Source: Actinopolymorpha cephalotaxi
GTDB lineage: Bacteria; Actinomycetota; Actinomycetes; Propionibacteriales; Actinopolymorphaceae
NCBI RefSeq assembly: GCF_013408535.1
Contig: NZ_JACBZA010000001.1
Location: forward strand, 2,936,850 to 3,000,849
Length of the DNA: 64,000 bases
Reading direction: 5' to 3'
This document shows, in pieces, positions 38,093-51,384 of this stretch. A program made the position numbers and the translations under genes. The number at the start of each line of letters is the position of its first letter. Position 1 is the first letter of the stretch. The notes beneath the pieces are model-generated. The model was not told the DNA's origin. It made no database searches and saw nothing but the letters and a program-made list of their open reading frames with translations.

Positions 38093-38484
38093 GAGTCGAG
38101 CTCGTCGCGCAGCGACTCCCACGAAACCGCTCTCGCGCCGGCCTCCCGCTCCGCCTCTACTGCCGCTACGGAGGCCTCATCGGCAGCGTCCTCAGCGGTC
38201 TCGATCAATCGATCGATCACCTGCCTGACCCGCTCCTTCGTGGCTTGGTCCGCCTCCTGCACCGACGACCAAAGCTCACGACAGGCCGCCGCCACAGCAG
38301 CCTCCCGCACCTTCGCTTCGTCCGCCGCTGCCCTCGCCAATGGCACGATCGCCGCGACACGCCGGCCGCGCCGAGTCAGATAGGTAACGCTGCCGGCGTA
38401 GGTCGCCTTGTTCACCACGTCCGCCAGACGATCACGCGCATCGCTGATCGCCAGCTCCGGAGGAACCTCTGCTGCCGCACTCAT
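38089..38484 (-). CDS. Phd/YefM-type antitoxin
   Basis: 131 aa. Residues 8-60 have the Phd/YefM DNA-binding fold: AISDARDRLADVVNKATYAG and TYLTRRGRRVAAIVPL. The rest is a long, acidic, Ala-rich helical tail (ETAEDAADEASVAAVEAERE) that should wrap the toxin; it is longer than in typical 80-90 aa members. It is expected to neutralise the RelE toxin encoded by the overlapping gene and to repress their promoter. Confidence 0.9.
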   Translation of the reverse strand: MSAAAEVPPELAISDARDRLADVVNKATYAGSVTYLTRRGRRVAAIVPLARAAADEAKVREAAVAAACRELWSSVQEADQATKERVRQVIDRLIETAEDAADEASVAAVEAEREAGARAVSWESLRDELDS

Positions 38485-38586
38485 GCGGCCAAGTGTACGA
38501 CTCGTACAACTCAGGGTGCCACTTCACCGAGATGCGGCGCTGACACCAGGACAAATCATAAGGAACCGTATTCATCTTCGCAGCGG

Positions 38587-40284
38587 TCAACTCCTACCGA
38601 CGGTGTACCCCTCGCCCCTCGTCAGGTGGGCGTAGCTGAGCCGGACCGCCATCGCACCCTCCCCGACCGCGGAGGCAACGCGTTTGATCGACCCACTGCG
38701 TACGTCACCGGCCGCGAACACTCCGGGAAGGCTGGTCTCGAGGAAGGTTCCCGGGTAGCTTCCGTCGCGCTCGACGTCGGATCCGGTCCGGACGAAACCG
38801 CTGTCGTCGCGTGCCACCTCGTCGCCCAGCCACCAGGTGCAGGGAGTCGAGCCGATGAAGACGAACAGAGCACGCGCCGGAACGTCCTCGCGTTTCCCGG
38901 TGTGGTTGTCCTCGACGACCAGGGTCTCCAGGGTGCCGTCCCCGACCAGTTCGCGGACCTCGGTGTGGGTGCGTACCTCGACCTGCGGCGTGCGGCGAAT
39001 CTGGTCGACCAGGTAGCGTGACATGCTCGTTCCCAGGTCGTCCTCGCGGACGAGGAGGACGACCCGGCTCGCGGAGTTGGACAGGAACAGCGTTGCCTGG
39101 CCGGCCGAGTTGCCGCCGCCGACCACCGCCACCTGGACGCGTCCGCACCACAGCGCCTCCTGCTGGGTGGCGGCGTAGTAGATGCTGGTCGGTTCGAATT
39201 CTTCCAGTCGGGGCACCGGGAGCCGGCGGTACCGTGCGCCGGTGGCGATCAGGACCGAGCGGCCCAGCACCGGCGGGCCGTCCTCCACGTCGACGACGTA
39301 ATGGCCCGCGTCCTGCTTCAGCGCCGCCGCGGTGGCGGGAATGTGCATCCGGGCACCGAACTTCTCCGCCTGGAGGACGGCACGTTCGGCGAGTTCCGCA
39401 CCGGAGATGCCCGAGGGGAAGCCGAGATAGTTCTCGATCCGGGAAGACGTGCCGGCCTGCCCGCCGGTCGCGACCGAGTCCAGAGTGATCACCGCCATGC
39501 CCTCTGACGCCGCATACACCGACGCCGCCAGGCCGGCCGGGCCGGCGCCCACCACCACGAGGTCGTGCAGCGGGGTGGACGGCTCGGGGACGAGCAGGCC
39601 GAGCCGCTGGGCGAGTTCGGCGTTGCTGGGGTTGCGCAGCACCTGGCGCCCGCCCAGGATCACGATCGGTGTGTCCTCCGGACGGAAGGCCAGGCTGCGC
39701 AGCAGCTTCTCGACGCCGGGGTCCTTGTCCAGGTCCAGGAAGCGGTGTGGCAGGCGGTTGCGCGCCGCGAACTCCCGCAGCCGGCGGGTGTCCTGGGAGT
39801 AGCAGGAACCGACGATCCGGACCCCGACGCCGAACTCGATCAACAAGGACCGCCGGAGCAGGAACGCCCGCAGGATCAGGTCGCCGAGCGCCGGGTCGTG
39901 TGCCACCACTTCCCGCAACGCCTCGGGTGGCACGTCCAGCACCTCCCCGGCCTCCACCACGACCGCGGTGAAGAACGACGGCTGTCCCGTGAGGACACCG
40001 AGTTCGCCGAGGAACCGGCCGGCACCGTGCACGCTGATGACCCGTTCCTCCGGGGTCCCGTGGTCGGCGACATTGGCGACCTTGCCCGAGACAACCACGA
40101 AGAAGTCGTACGGCTCGTCCCCCTCGCCGAAGAGGACGTCCCCGACCTCGGCGGGGCGTCGCGAGCCTCGGGCGGTCAGCGCGTCGATCTGGGGCGCGTC
40201 CAGTCGCGGGTAGGCGCCGTGGGCGTCCGGGGTCTCCACCTGCGTGGACGGTTCCTGCGGTGTGGACGGGGCTCGGTCGTTCAT
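38587..40284 (-). CDS. cNMP-binding domain / glutaredoxin-like / thioredoxin reductase-like fusion flavoprotein
   Basis: 565 aa. Residues about 30-145 are a Crp-type cyclic-nucleotide-binding domain (GDVLFGEGDEPYDFFVVVSG, GRFLGELGVLTGQPSF). About 155-235 is a thioredoxin/glutaredoxin-like fold. From residue 246 a pyridine nucleotide-disulphide oxidoreductase domain follows: FAD site VVVGAGPAGLAASVYAASEG, NADPH site VAVVGGGNSAGQATLFLS, and GVFAAGDVRSG near the end. The redox CxxC of classical TrxB, expected just before the 'GGNSAG-like' part, is absent, so it may not reduce thioredoxin itself. Last gene of the stress operon, two genes after a thioredoxin. It may couple redox control to a nucleotide signal. 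Confidence 0.9.
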   Translation of the reverse strand: MNDRAPSTPQEPSTQVETPDAHGAYPRLDAPQIDALTARGSRRPAEVGDVLFGEGDEPYDFFVVVSGKVANVADHGTPEERVISVHGAGRFLGELGVLTGQPSFFTAVVVEAGEVLDVPPEALREVVAHDPALGDLILRAFLLRRSLLIEFGVGVRIVGSCYSQDTRRLREFAARNRLPHRFLDLDKDPGVEKLLRSLAFRPEDTPIVILGGRQVLRNPSNAELAQRLGLLVPEPSTPLHDLVVVGAGPAGLAASVYAASEGMAVITLDSVATGGQAGTSSRIENYLGFPSGISGAELAERAVLQAEKFGARMHIPATAAALKQDAGHYVVDVEDGPPVLGRSVLIATGARYRRLPVPRLEEFEPTSIYYAATQQEALWCGRVQVAVVGGGNSAGQATLFLSNSASRVVLLVREDDLGTSMSRYLVDQIRRTPQVEVRTHTEVRELVGDGTLETLVVEDNHTGKREDVPARALFVFIGSTPCTWWLGDEVARDDSGFVRTGSDVERDGSYPGTFLETSLPGVFAAGDVRSGSIKRVASAVGEGAMAVRLSYAHLTRGEGYTVGRS

Positions 40285-40357
40285 GTGACGGCCCTCTCTC
40301 CGATGTCGTATCAGTGGTGGTTCACGGCCCGTTCGCGGCGGTTCACCGGTCTTGCGG

Positions 40358-40621
40358 TCAGACGAACTGCTCGTCGAAGTAGCACCAGCGCCAGTCCTCG
40401 CCGGGCTCGTAGGACGCCACGATCGGATGCCCGATGTGGTGCGCGTGCGCGCGGGCGTGCTTGAGCGGTGAGGAGTCGCAGCAGCCGACGTGGCCGCAGG
40501 TCAGGCACAGCCGCAGGTGCACCCACGGCGAGCCCATTCGCAGGCACTCCTCGCACCCGGTGGGTGTGCGAGGCTCGACCGTACGGATCTGTTCCAGGTG
40601 TGGATCCAGCGCGACGGGCAT
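40358..40621 (-). CDS. UBP-type zinc finger protein
   Basis: 87 aa with GGAGGAA before the ATG. It is a single ZnF-UBP domain: CEECLRMG, HLRLCLTCGHVGCCDSSP, HARAHAHHIGHPIVASYEPG and ending WRWCYFDEQFV. The Cys and His residues for zinc binding are all present. Eukaryotic relatives bind the free C-terminus of ubiquitin; the bacterial role is not known. It lies between a thioredoxin and the cNMP-TrxR-like gene and is often seen with such redox genes in actinobacteria. Confidence 0.9.
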   Translation of the reverse strand: MPVALDPHLEQIRTVEPRTPTGCEECLRMGSPWVHLRLCLTCGHVGCCDSSPLKHARAHAHHIGHPIVASYEPGEDWRWCYFDEQFV

Positions 40622-40675
40622 GTCGGTTCCTCCGTTCTCCGGTGGGGTTCTCGGTTCGGGCTCCCAGCCCGGCTG

Positions 40676-41140
40676 TCAGGTCTGTTCCCCTGCCGGCCGA
40701 TCCTCGGCCAGCGCCTCCTCCACCCAGGTACGCAGGCGCGCGGCGGGTACCGCGCCGAGCTGGGTGGACACGACCTGGCCAGCACGCATCACCAGCAGCG
40801 TGGGGACGGCCTGGACTCGGAAGCGTTCGGACACCAGGCGTGCCTTGTCCACGTCGACCTTCACCAGCTTGATCCGGCCGGCGAGGTCGCGGGCGACCTG
40901 TTCCAGCGCCGGGCTGACCATCCGGCACGGGCCGCACCAGGTTGCCCACAGGTCGACCACGACGGGCAGCCGCGAGCGGTCCGCCACGTCGGCGAACGTT
41001 TCGTCGTCGGCGTCGACGATCCACGGCAACGGTGCGCGGCAGTTGCCGCATCGGGGTTCACCGTCCCCGGTCGCCGGAACCCGGTTGCGGCGACCGCACT
41101 TGGCGCACTCGACGACGTTCGTCTCGGTCTGTGTGGTCAT
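40676..41140 (-). CDS. trxC: Thioredoxin with N-terminal zinc ribbon (Trx2/TrxC type)
   Basis: 154 aa. Cys12, Cys15, Cys31 and Cys34 form a zinc ribbon (ECAKCGRRNR, RCGNCRAP), followed by a thioredoxin domain with the classical active site WCGPC (Cys69, Cys72) and the cis-Pro in VQAVPTLLVM. The zinc ribbon is typical of Trx2, an oxidative-stress thioredoxin. It follows clpB by 28 bp in the stress operon. A paralog with a broken active site lies at 53085. Confidence 0.93.
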   Translation of the reverse strand: MTTQTETNVVECAKCGRRNRVPATGDGEPRCGNCRAPLPWIVDADDETFADVADRSRLPVVVDLWATWCGPCRMVSPALEQVARDLAGRIKLVKVDVDKARLVSERFRVQAVPTLLVMRAGQVVSTQLGAVPAARLRTWVEEALAEDRPAGEQT

Positions 41141-41168
41141 CAGTCCCGTTCCTTCCTCGATCGAACCG

Positions 41169-43789
<2,621 letters not shown>

Positions 43790-43808
<19 letters not shown>

Positions 43809-44242
43809 GAGATGCCTCCATAGCGTCGGGCGGCAGACGGCTGTCCGCGCCCACTGGATCTGGTGACGATGCGCCTACCGGTGTCGACAGAGGTAGACGG
43901 CTGCGGCGGGTGCCGCGAGAGGCGCAAACCGGCCGCGCGTTCGGCCGCCTCCAGTTCGGCGATCCGGTCCAGCAGGTCCAGCACCACCCCGATCCCGGCG
44001 TAGTTCAGACAGAACCCGGCCCGCAGCCGCTCGATCCGCGCCGCACGCGCCACCTGAGCAGGGGCGAAGTGCAGCCGCCCGGACGGATCCGCGTCGGCGT
44101 CCAGCAGGCCGAGCACCACCAATCGGCGCACATGATCTGGGTGCAGGCCTACCCGCGCGGCGAACTCCTCCAGGCCGAGGTGCACCTCCCGGCCGGAACG
44201 CTCCTCCCGACGGACCCGCATCCGGACAAGTGCGAACGACAT
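43790..44242 (-). CDS. CbpM/HspR-like MerR-type regulator or chaperone modulator
   Basis: 150 aa from the ATG at 44242, which shares a base with the dnaJ stop (TGATG); the extension to 44362 is shadow sequence. A MerR-like winged helix covers residues about 18-80 ([40 protein letters not shown]) followed by a helix for dimer contact ([20 protein letters not shown]). In actinobacteria HspR represses the dnaK operon and CbpM binds the CbpA J-domain. The absence of a clear HAIR box before dnaK speaks for the CbpM-like role, but the name stays open. Confidence 0.85.
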
Positions 44243-45330
44243 CAGCGCCTCCCTGCCCCGGAACCAGACGACTGACTTGACGATGAGCTGGACGTACCGG
44301 GCGCGCCGGTGCCGGAGCCCGCACGCGGGTCGAACCCGGAGATGCGGGCCAGCTCCGACCACAGCCGGCGCTCCTCCTCGCTCGGGTGCGACGGCACAAC
44401 GATCCGGACCTCGGCGTAGACGTCACCCGGTTGGCCGCGTGGGTTCGGCATCCCCCGGCCGCGTAGCCGCAGCGACCTCCCACTTGAAGTCCCCGGCGGC
44501 ACCTTGACCTTCGCCTCACCGCCCGGGGTGTCGACCGCCACGGTCGCGCCGAGGGCCGCCTCCCACGGAGCGAGCGGCAGGTCGAGATGGATGTCCCGCC
44601 CCCGCACGCGATAACGGGGATGCGGGAGGAGTCGTACGACGAGATACAGATCGCCGGGCGGGGCGCCGTCGCTGCCCTGCCCGCCCTGGCCGGCCAGCCG
44701 GATCCGCTGCCCGTCGGTCACGCCGGGCGGAACGTTCACCTCGTACTGCCGGGTGCCACCCGGCCCGGACAACGTCGACAACGTCACCGACCGCGGCCCA
44801 CCCCGGTAAGCCTCCTCGACCGTCAACGGGAGCTCGGCCTCCTGGTCCGCACCGGGGATCGGGCCGAAACCGCGACCGCCCCGACCAGCCCGCCCACGTC
44901 CGGCGCGACCTGCCCGCCCGCCGAACATGCCGCTGAGCAGGTCCTCCAGGTCGATCTCCTCGCCCTCCGTGCCGCCGAACCCCTCGAACCCCTCGAACCC
45001 GCCGAACCCACCTGCACCGCGAGCACCCGCGCCCGCCCTGGCACGGCCACCCGTGCGGGCCCGCGCCTGCGCCTGTGCCCACGTGTCGGGGTCGACGTCG
45101 TCGGGCACCCGCCGGAAGTCCGCGCCGAACACGTCGTACCGCTTGCGCAGATCGGGATCGGACAGCACGTCGTAGGCCTCCGAGACGTCCTTGAACCGGT
45201 CCTCGGCACCGGGATCCTTGTTGACGTCGGGATGGTTCTCCCGCGCCAGCCGCCGGTAGGCGCGCTGGATCTCCTCCCGGGTCGCCGTACGCGGCACCCC
45301 GAGAACCTGGTAGAAGTCGCGGTCGGCCAT
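44242..45330 (-). CDS. DnaJ-family co-chaperone without zinc finger (CbpA/DnaJ2 type)
   Basis: 362 aa. J-domain at residues 1-70 with the HPD motif (ARENHPDVNKDPGAEDRF), a Gly/Arg/Phe-rich linker (about 90-165) and two C-terminal substrate-binding domains (from about 165, with VNVPPGVTDGQRIRLAGQGG and VKVPPGTSSGRSLRLRGRGM). The CxxCxGxG zinc finger of DnaJ is missing, as in CbpA. A Ser-rich tail ends the protein. It starts five bases after grpE. It stimulates the DnaK ATPase. Confidence 0.95.
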   Translation of the reverse strand: MADRDFYQVLGVPRTATREEIQRAYRRLARENHPDVNKDPGAEDRFKDVSEAYDVLSDPDLRKRYDVFGADFRRVPDDVDPDTWAQAQARARTGGRARAGAGARGAGGFGGFEGFEGFGGTEGEEIDLEDLLSGMFGGRAGRAGRGRAGRGGRGFGPIPGADQEAELPLTVEEAYRGGPRSVTLSTLSGPGGTRQYEVNVPPGVTDGQRIRLAGQGGQGSDGAPPGDLYLVVRLLPHPRYRVRGRDIHLDLPLAPWEAALGATVAVDTPGGEAKVKVPPGTSSGRSLRLRGRGMPNPRGQPGDVYAEVRIVVPSHPSEEERRLWSELARISGFDPRAGSGTGAPGTSSSSSSQSSGSGAGRR

Positions 45331-45335
45331 TCGCC

Positions 45336-45908
45336 CTACGCCGCCTTCGTGGCCACCACCACGCCCGCCGGTCGCAGCTGCCGCTCCCCCTCGCCATAGC
45401 CCGGGCTCACCACGTCCAGCACCGTCCCCGCCGGCACCTCCGCACTGGGCACGGTAGCCACCGCCTCATGCCGAGCCGGGTCGAACACCGCACCCACCTC
45501 GTCGTCCCGACGTGGGTAGCCGAGCGCCGCGAGCACCCCGACCGCCTGCTCCAGAACGGCCCGGACACCCTCCAGCAACAAGTCCTGCTTCTCCTCCGGT
45601 CGCACCGCCTGCGCGTGCGCCACAGCCCGGTCGAGGTTGTCCACAACCGGGAGCCACTGCGCGGCCTGGCTCGCCGTGACCTGGGCGCGCTGCCGGTCCC
45701 ACCCATGCGCCTGCCGCTTGCGCTGGTTGTCGGCGTCGGCCAGGGCACGGCGCCACCGGTCCTCGAAGTCGGCCGCACGAGCCTGCGCCTCCACCAGCGC
45801 ATCATCGCGGCCGGGCGGGCCAGGCTGCTCGTTTGCGTTCTGCATGTCGGTCTCGGTGGCCCCCGGCCCCTCAAGGTCCGGCGGGCGTCCCGGCTTCTGC
45901 TCCGTCAT
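45336..45908 (-). CDS. grpE: GrpE nucleotide exchange factor
   Basis: 190 aa. A charged N-terminus is followed by a long helix (DFEDRWRRALADADNQRKRQ), then a helix bundle with LPVVDNLDRAVAHAQAV and a final beta domain with FDPARHEAVATVPSAEVPAG and VVSPGYGEGERQLRPAGVVV, as expected. It releases ADP from DnaK. It lies between dnaK and dnaJ with short gaps (30 and 5 bp). Rather Ala- and Arg-rich and diverged compared with the housekeeping GrpE, which suggests a second, specialised chaperone set. Confidence 0.93.
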   Translation of the reverse strand: MTEQKPGRPPDLEGPGATETDMQNANEQPGPPGRDDALVEAQARAADFEDRWRRALADADNQRKRQAHGWDRQRAQVTASQAAQWLPVVDNLDRAVAHAQAVRPEEKQDLLLEGVRAVLEQAVGVLAALGYPRRDDEVGAVFDPARHEAVATVPSAEVPAGTVLDVVSPGYGEGERQLRPAGVVVATKAA

Positions 45909-45938
45909 CGCAGACCCTGTCCCGTAGACGTTCCTACG

Positions 45939-47876
<1,938 letters not shown>

Positions 47877-48252
47877 GATCAAATCCGTTCAGAAAGGTCT
47901 CAACTGCAGGTCATGTCCGTCGCCGAACATGGATGAGCCACATCAGCGGAACGCGTGCAGCACCGGAAGGCTGTGATCCAGACCGGACACCTGGACGCAG
48001 AGATTCGACCAGGAAACGCAACAAACACGAGGTCGCGAAAGTCTGCGCACTACCTCGCAGTCTCACCCCCTCAGGGCAGAGTGTAAAGAGGCTTACAGCG
48101 TCGATCTCCAAGCCACCTTTTAGCACTGTCCCGTGCCGAGCTACGCGAGTATTTCATTTGAATTGGGTGAGCGCGGCTGACGGCAATCCGGTGATCACGC
48201 TAAATACCCCTGGGTGTTGCTCGTTTTTCTTTGCTCAGTATTTGCGGCCAGG
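47877..48252 (-). promoter_or_regulatory. Upstream region of the dnaK operon
   Basis: 376 bp without a gene. The part at about 48130-48245 is clearly AT-richer (gtatttcatttgaatt, ctaaatacc, tttttctttgctcagtattt) and is the likely promoter region. I find neither a full HAIR box (CTTGAGT-N7-ACTCAAG) nor a full CIRCE. A half-site TTAGCACT occurs at 48120. Confidence 0.4.
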
Positions 48253-48487
48253 CTATATCTCGGGTCGTGACGGGGGCTGCGGACCGCTCATGCGTGGCTT
48301 TCCCGACAACTCCTCCTGGTAGACGCGCGACGTGAAGGCTTCCGGTGTCCAGCCCTCCCGGTCGCGGGTGTCGCGCCAGTCCGGCTGCATCAGCTCGCGC
48401 AACGACTCACGCCACGCCTTCTCGTGCGGCAGACTCGACGAGGACGCCGTCCACGTCGAAGATCGTGCCCTCAAACCGTGCCGGCAT
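48253..48487 (-). pseudogene. Truncated, frameshifted HAD-family phosphatase (beta-phosphoglucomutase-like)
   Basis: From an ATG at 48487 the frame reads MPARFEGTIFDVDGVLVES, the HAD motif I with its DxD-type nucleophile region. At about 48434 one extra base shifts the frame; the match goes on in the next frame as PHEKAWRESLRELMQPDWRD, TRDREGWTPEAF and VYQEELSGKPRMSG, then stops at 48253. Intact relatives of this type have 200 or more residues, so motifs II-IV are lost as well. A dead gene start. Confidence 0.75.
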
Positions 48488-48555
48488 GTGTCAGACCTGA
48501 TCCAGTTCCTCGCGCGCTCCCATGTGCCGCCTCCCATCGTGCGTGTCGGCGCTGC

Positions 48556-49980
48556 TCAGCCTTGGGCGAAGCCGATCGCCGAGGTCGTCGGGAAGGTACG
48601 GACCAGTTTCTGGTTGACGAACTCCTTGATCCCCAGGTCGGACAGCTCTCGCCCGTACCCGGAGCGCTTGATGCCGCCGAAGGGCAGTTCGGGACGGGAC
48701 GAGGTGGGGTGGTTGACCCAGACCATGCCGGTGTCGAGCCGCTCTGCGACCCTGTGGGCCCGGTCGAGATCCCGGCACATGACGACGCCGCCCAACCCGT
48801 ACTGGCTGTCGTTGGCCAGGCCGACAGCCTCGTCGTCGTCGGCGACCTGGTACACCACGGCCGCCGGCCCGAAGAGCTCCTCGTGGTAGGCACGCATCCC
48901 GGGACGTACGTCGGTGAGGATCGTGGGCTCGACGAAGGCGCCGGGCCGGTCGATGCGCCTGCCACCGGTCACCAGGGTGGCGCCCTCCGCGACGGTGTCA
49001 CGGATCTGACTCACGAGGTTCTCGGCGGCCTGTTCGGACGATAGAGGGCCGAGGGTCGTCGCCGGGTCCATCGGGTCGCCCGGGGTGAGCGCCTCGAAGC
49101 GTCGGCGCAACCGGTCGACGAACTCGTCGTAGACGTCGGACACGACGATCATCCGCTTGGCGCTCACGCAGCTCTGCCCCATGTTGCCCAGGCGGCCGAC
49201 GACCGCGGCGTCGATGGTCCGGTCGAAGTCCCTGCCGTCGAGCACGATGAACGGGTCGCTCCCGCCGAGCTCCAACACGGTCTTGTCGATCCTGCGCCCG
49301 GCACGCTCGGCCGCGCTCGCACCTGCCCGGTCGCTGCCGGTCAGCGACACACCCTGCACGAGTGAATTGTCGATGATCTGCCCGATCGCGGATCCGCGTA
49401 CGAACAGGTTCGTGTAGACGCCTGTGGGAGCGCCCGCATCCCGGAACAGCTGCTCGAGCGCGAGTGCCGACTGCGGGCAGTTGCTTGCGTGCTTGAGCAG
49501 AATGGTGTTACCCGCAACCAGATTGGGCGCCGCGAAGCGGGCCACCTGGTAGAAGGGGTAGTTCCAGGGCATGATGCCCAGGAGCACGCCGAGCGGGCGG
49601 TTCGTCACGACTGCAGTGCCCTCGTCCACGGCTATCGGCTCGTCGGCGAGGAGTTCCGGCCCCTGCTCTGCGTAGTATCGGAGGATGTCGACCACGAGAT
49701 CCACTTCGCCGTAGCTCTCCTCGATGAGCTTGCCCATCTCCAAGGTCGCGGTACGTGCGAACTCGTCGCGACGCTGCTGCATCAGGTCGGCAGCCCGGCG
49801 TACGACCTGCGCGCGTTCTCCGGCGGGCAGCCACCGCCACTCCTGGAACGCCCGCTGAGCCTGGTCGACTGCTCGGTCGGCCTCCTCGTCGGACATCGCG
49901 GGGACCTCGCGGAGTACCTCGTTCTGGTACGGATTGACGCTCTGGATCGACCTTCGTGCGACTGATGGCGTGGCGGTCAT
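48556..49980 (-). CDS. NAD(P)-dependent aldehyde dehydrogenase, succinate-semialdehyde dehydrogenase-like
   Basis: 474 aa with GGGGAGA before the ATG. Class ALDH features: [20 protein letters not shown] (cofactor site), the general-base Glu in [13 protein letters not shown], the catalytic Cys in [10 protein letters not shown], and [13 protein letters not shown]. The sequence is closest by eye to GabD-type succinate-semialdehyde dehydrogenases (short linker, 'NPYQNEVL' start). It oxidises an aldehyde to the acid. It stands alone, upstream of the HAD remnant on the same strand and downstream of the DUF2267 gene. Confidence 0.92.
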   Translation of the reverse strand: MTATPSVARRSIQSVNPYQNEVLREVPAMSDEEADRAVDQAQRAFQEWRWLPAGERAQVVRRAADLMQQRRDEFARTATLEMGKLIEESYGEVDLVVDILRYYAEQGPELLADEPIAVDEGTAVVTNRPLGVLLGIMPWNYPFYQVARFAAPNLVAGNTILLKHASNCPQSALALEQLFRDAGAPTGVYTNLFVRGSAIGQIIDNSLVQGVSLTGSDRAGASAAERAGRRIDKTVLELGGSDPFIVLDGRDFDRTIDAAVVGRLGNMGQSCVSAKRMIVVSDVYDEFVDRLRRRFEALTPGDPMDPATTLGPLSSEQAAENLVSQIRDTVAEGATLVTGGRRIDRPGAFVEPTILTDVRPGMRAYHEELFGPAAVVYQVADDDEAVGLANDSQYGLGGVVMCRDLDRAHRVAERLDTGMVWVNHPTSSRPELPFGGIKRSGYGRELSDLGIKEFVNQKLVRTFPTTSAIGFAQG

Positions 49981-50174
49981 GATGATGTCTCCCCGACCGA
50001 TTGACTACCACCAAGCACATGCCGACGGCTGGGTGGTGGGCAAGGCCGAAAGCCCCGTCCTGGTCGGGTTCTGTCAAACCGCCCCCACGTCCCCGAGGCC
50101 GGCGACTCGCGAAACGCGGCTCCGGATCGACCGTGACCCGGGGTGTTTCGTACCGAAGGAAGAACGGCTTGCGT

Positions 50175-50933
50175 TCAGCCCGACCACAGGGCCGCGTACG
50201 CCGGACCGAGTTGCGCCACGACGTCGTGGAACTCCTCCCCGACCGCTTCATGCAGCGTGGTCATGACCGCTCGAGCGTGGACGAACGCCTCCTGGGGTGT
50301 CACACCTTCACGCTCGGCCACCCGGTCGAGGAACGTCTCCACCGACATGCGCCGGGCCTGATCGCCGTCCACGGACCTGCCGGCTCGGAGGGGGTCATGG
50401 AGCGGGAAGGGCAACCTGCTGATCAGATCGTCGACCTCCCCCGCGGCGATGCGTTCGGCGAGGGTTTGAAGAACGGCATCGGTGACCCGGCTGGCATCGC
50501 CGTCATGGAGCTGGGCGCGCTGGGCAACCCGCTCGAGGAAGGCCCCGGCCGGAAGGATTTCCGGTCCGGTGGGCAGGACAAGGACGAAATCCTTGGGCAG
50601 CTGCGCGACGAGGTGGGCGAACTCGCGCTCGCTCAGCGCGCGGGAGAGTGCCGTGAAGACCGCGCTCGCGGCCCGGGTTGCGGTCGGAAAATCCATGTCG
50701 CCCCGCTCCGCTACGCGGCGGACGAACTCGTCGACATCGAACCCCTCCGCCGGGTCGGCGGTGAACAGCAGGGGACCCAGCTCCGGTGGGAGCTCGCCGG
50801 CGAGATGACGCGCCTCGGCGGGAGAGATCCGCTCGGCCAGGGTCTGCAGAGTGACAGCGGTGGCGCGATCTGCCCCTACTCCTGCGGCCCCGCCTGCTCG
50901 TTCCACAATGGTAAGAAACTGGTCATAGTCCAT
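50175..50933 (-). CDS. DUF2267 protein
   Basis: 252 aa from the ATG at 50933 (MDYDQFLTIVERAGGAAG). It has two DUF2267 units, about residues 1-125 and 125-250, each a helical bundle with a phrase such as TAVTLQTLAERISPAEARHL or TDAVLQTLAERIAAGEVDDL and ending near a 'FVRRVAER'/'FLDRVAER' helix. Function unknown; such genes lie close to universal stress or redox genes in actinobacteria, as here. The longer frame to 51068 has no ribosome site. Confidence 0.88.
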   Translation of the reverse strand: MDYDQFLTIVERAGGAAGVGADRATAVTLQTLAERISPAEARHLAGELPPELGPLLFTADPAEGFDVDEFVRRVAERGDMDFPTATRAASAVFTALSRALSEREFAHLVAQLPKDFVLVLPTGPEILPAGAFLERVAQRAQLHDGDASRVTDAVLQTLAERIAAGEVDDLISRLPFPLHDPLRAGRSVDGDQARRMSVETFLDRVAEREGVTPQEAFVHARAVMTTLHEAVGEEFHDVVAQLGPAYAALWSG

Positions 50934-51384
50934 GTTGCAATCTCTCGTTGCAAAAGGGTGAAGACGTTGGGATGCACGCGTGCTGATCACTCCGTATCGG
51001 AGGATTTCACGAAGCCACCGCAGGAAATCTCCGGTGCGCGTCTGTGTCGACAGGCTCCTCGTTCTCAATACCGAGGTACCGCTCCCATACTCTCAGAAAC
51101 CGCGCTCCTCGAGGCGAGCATTCTCGTCCTGGCCGAGAGTTTCAGTGATTTGTCGACAGTCCGGCACGACGTGGCACATGCTGAGAACGACCGGCGAATC
51201 TATCAGGTGATGGACGCGCATCAGCCGACTCTTCATTGGTACAGAGCAGAAAGTTCCAATAATTGTCCACTGCCTATACCGTGACGACGTCCGAGACGGC
51301 CATCGGCGGGGCCTCCGGTCGCACGGTGACACACAAGCGACCGCTGTCACCGGGTACGCCTCCGGCGCGGCGCCGACGCCCCGG
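50934..51384. promoter_or_regulatory. Divergent intergenic region between DUF2267 and FUSC genes
   Basis: 451 bp with no gene. Visible elements: a direct repeat gttgcaa-N6-gttgcaa (50934-50953) next to the DUF2267 start; a short hairpin ctccgtatcggag at about 50987; and two TGTCGACA palindromes near 51046 and 51154, about 108 bp apart. Both genes must be driven from here; -10-like cctatacc is near 51273. Confidence 0.35.

Noticed and set aside
48110-48140. CIRCE-like operator before dnaK (TTAGCACT half-site)
   Set aside because: The second half (GAGTGCTAA) is not there; the same TTAGCACTG occurs by chance near 54720.
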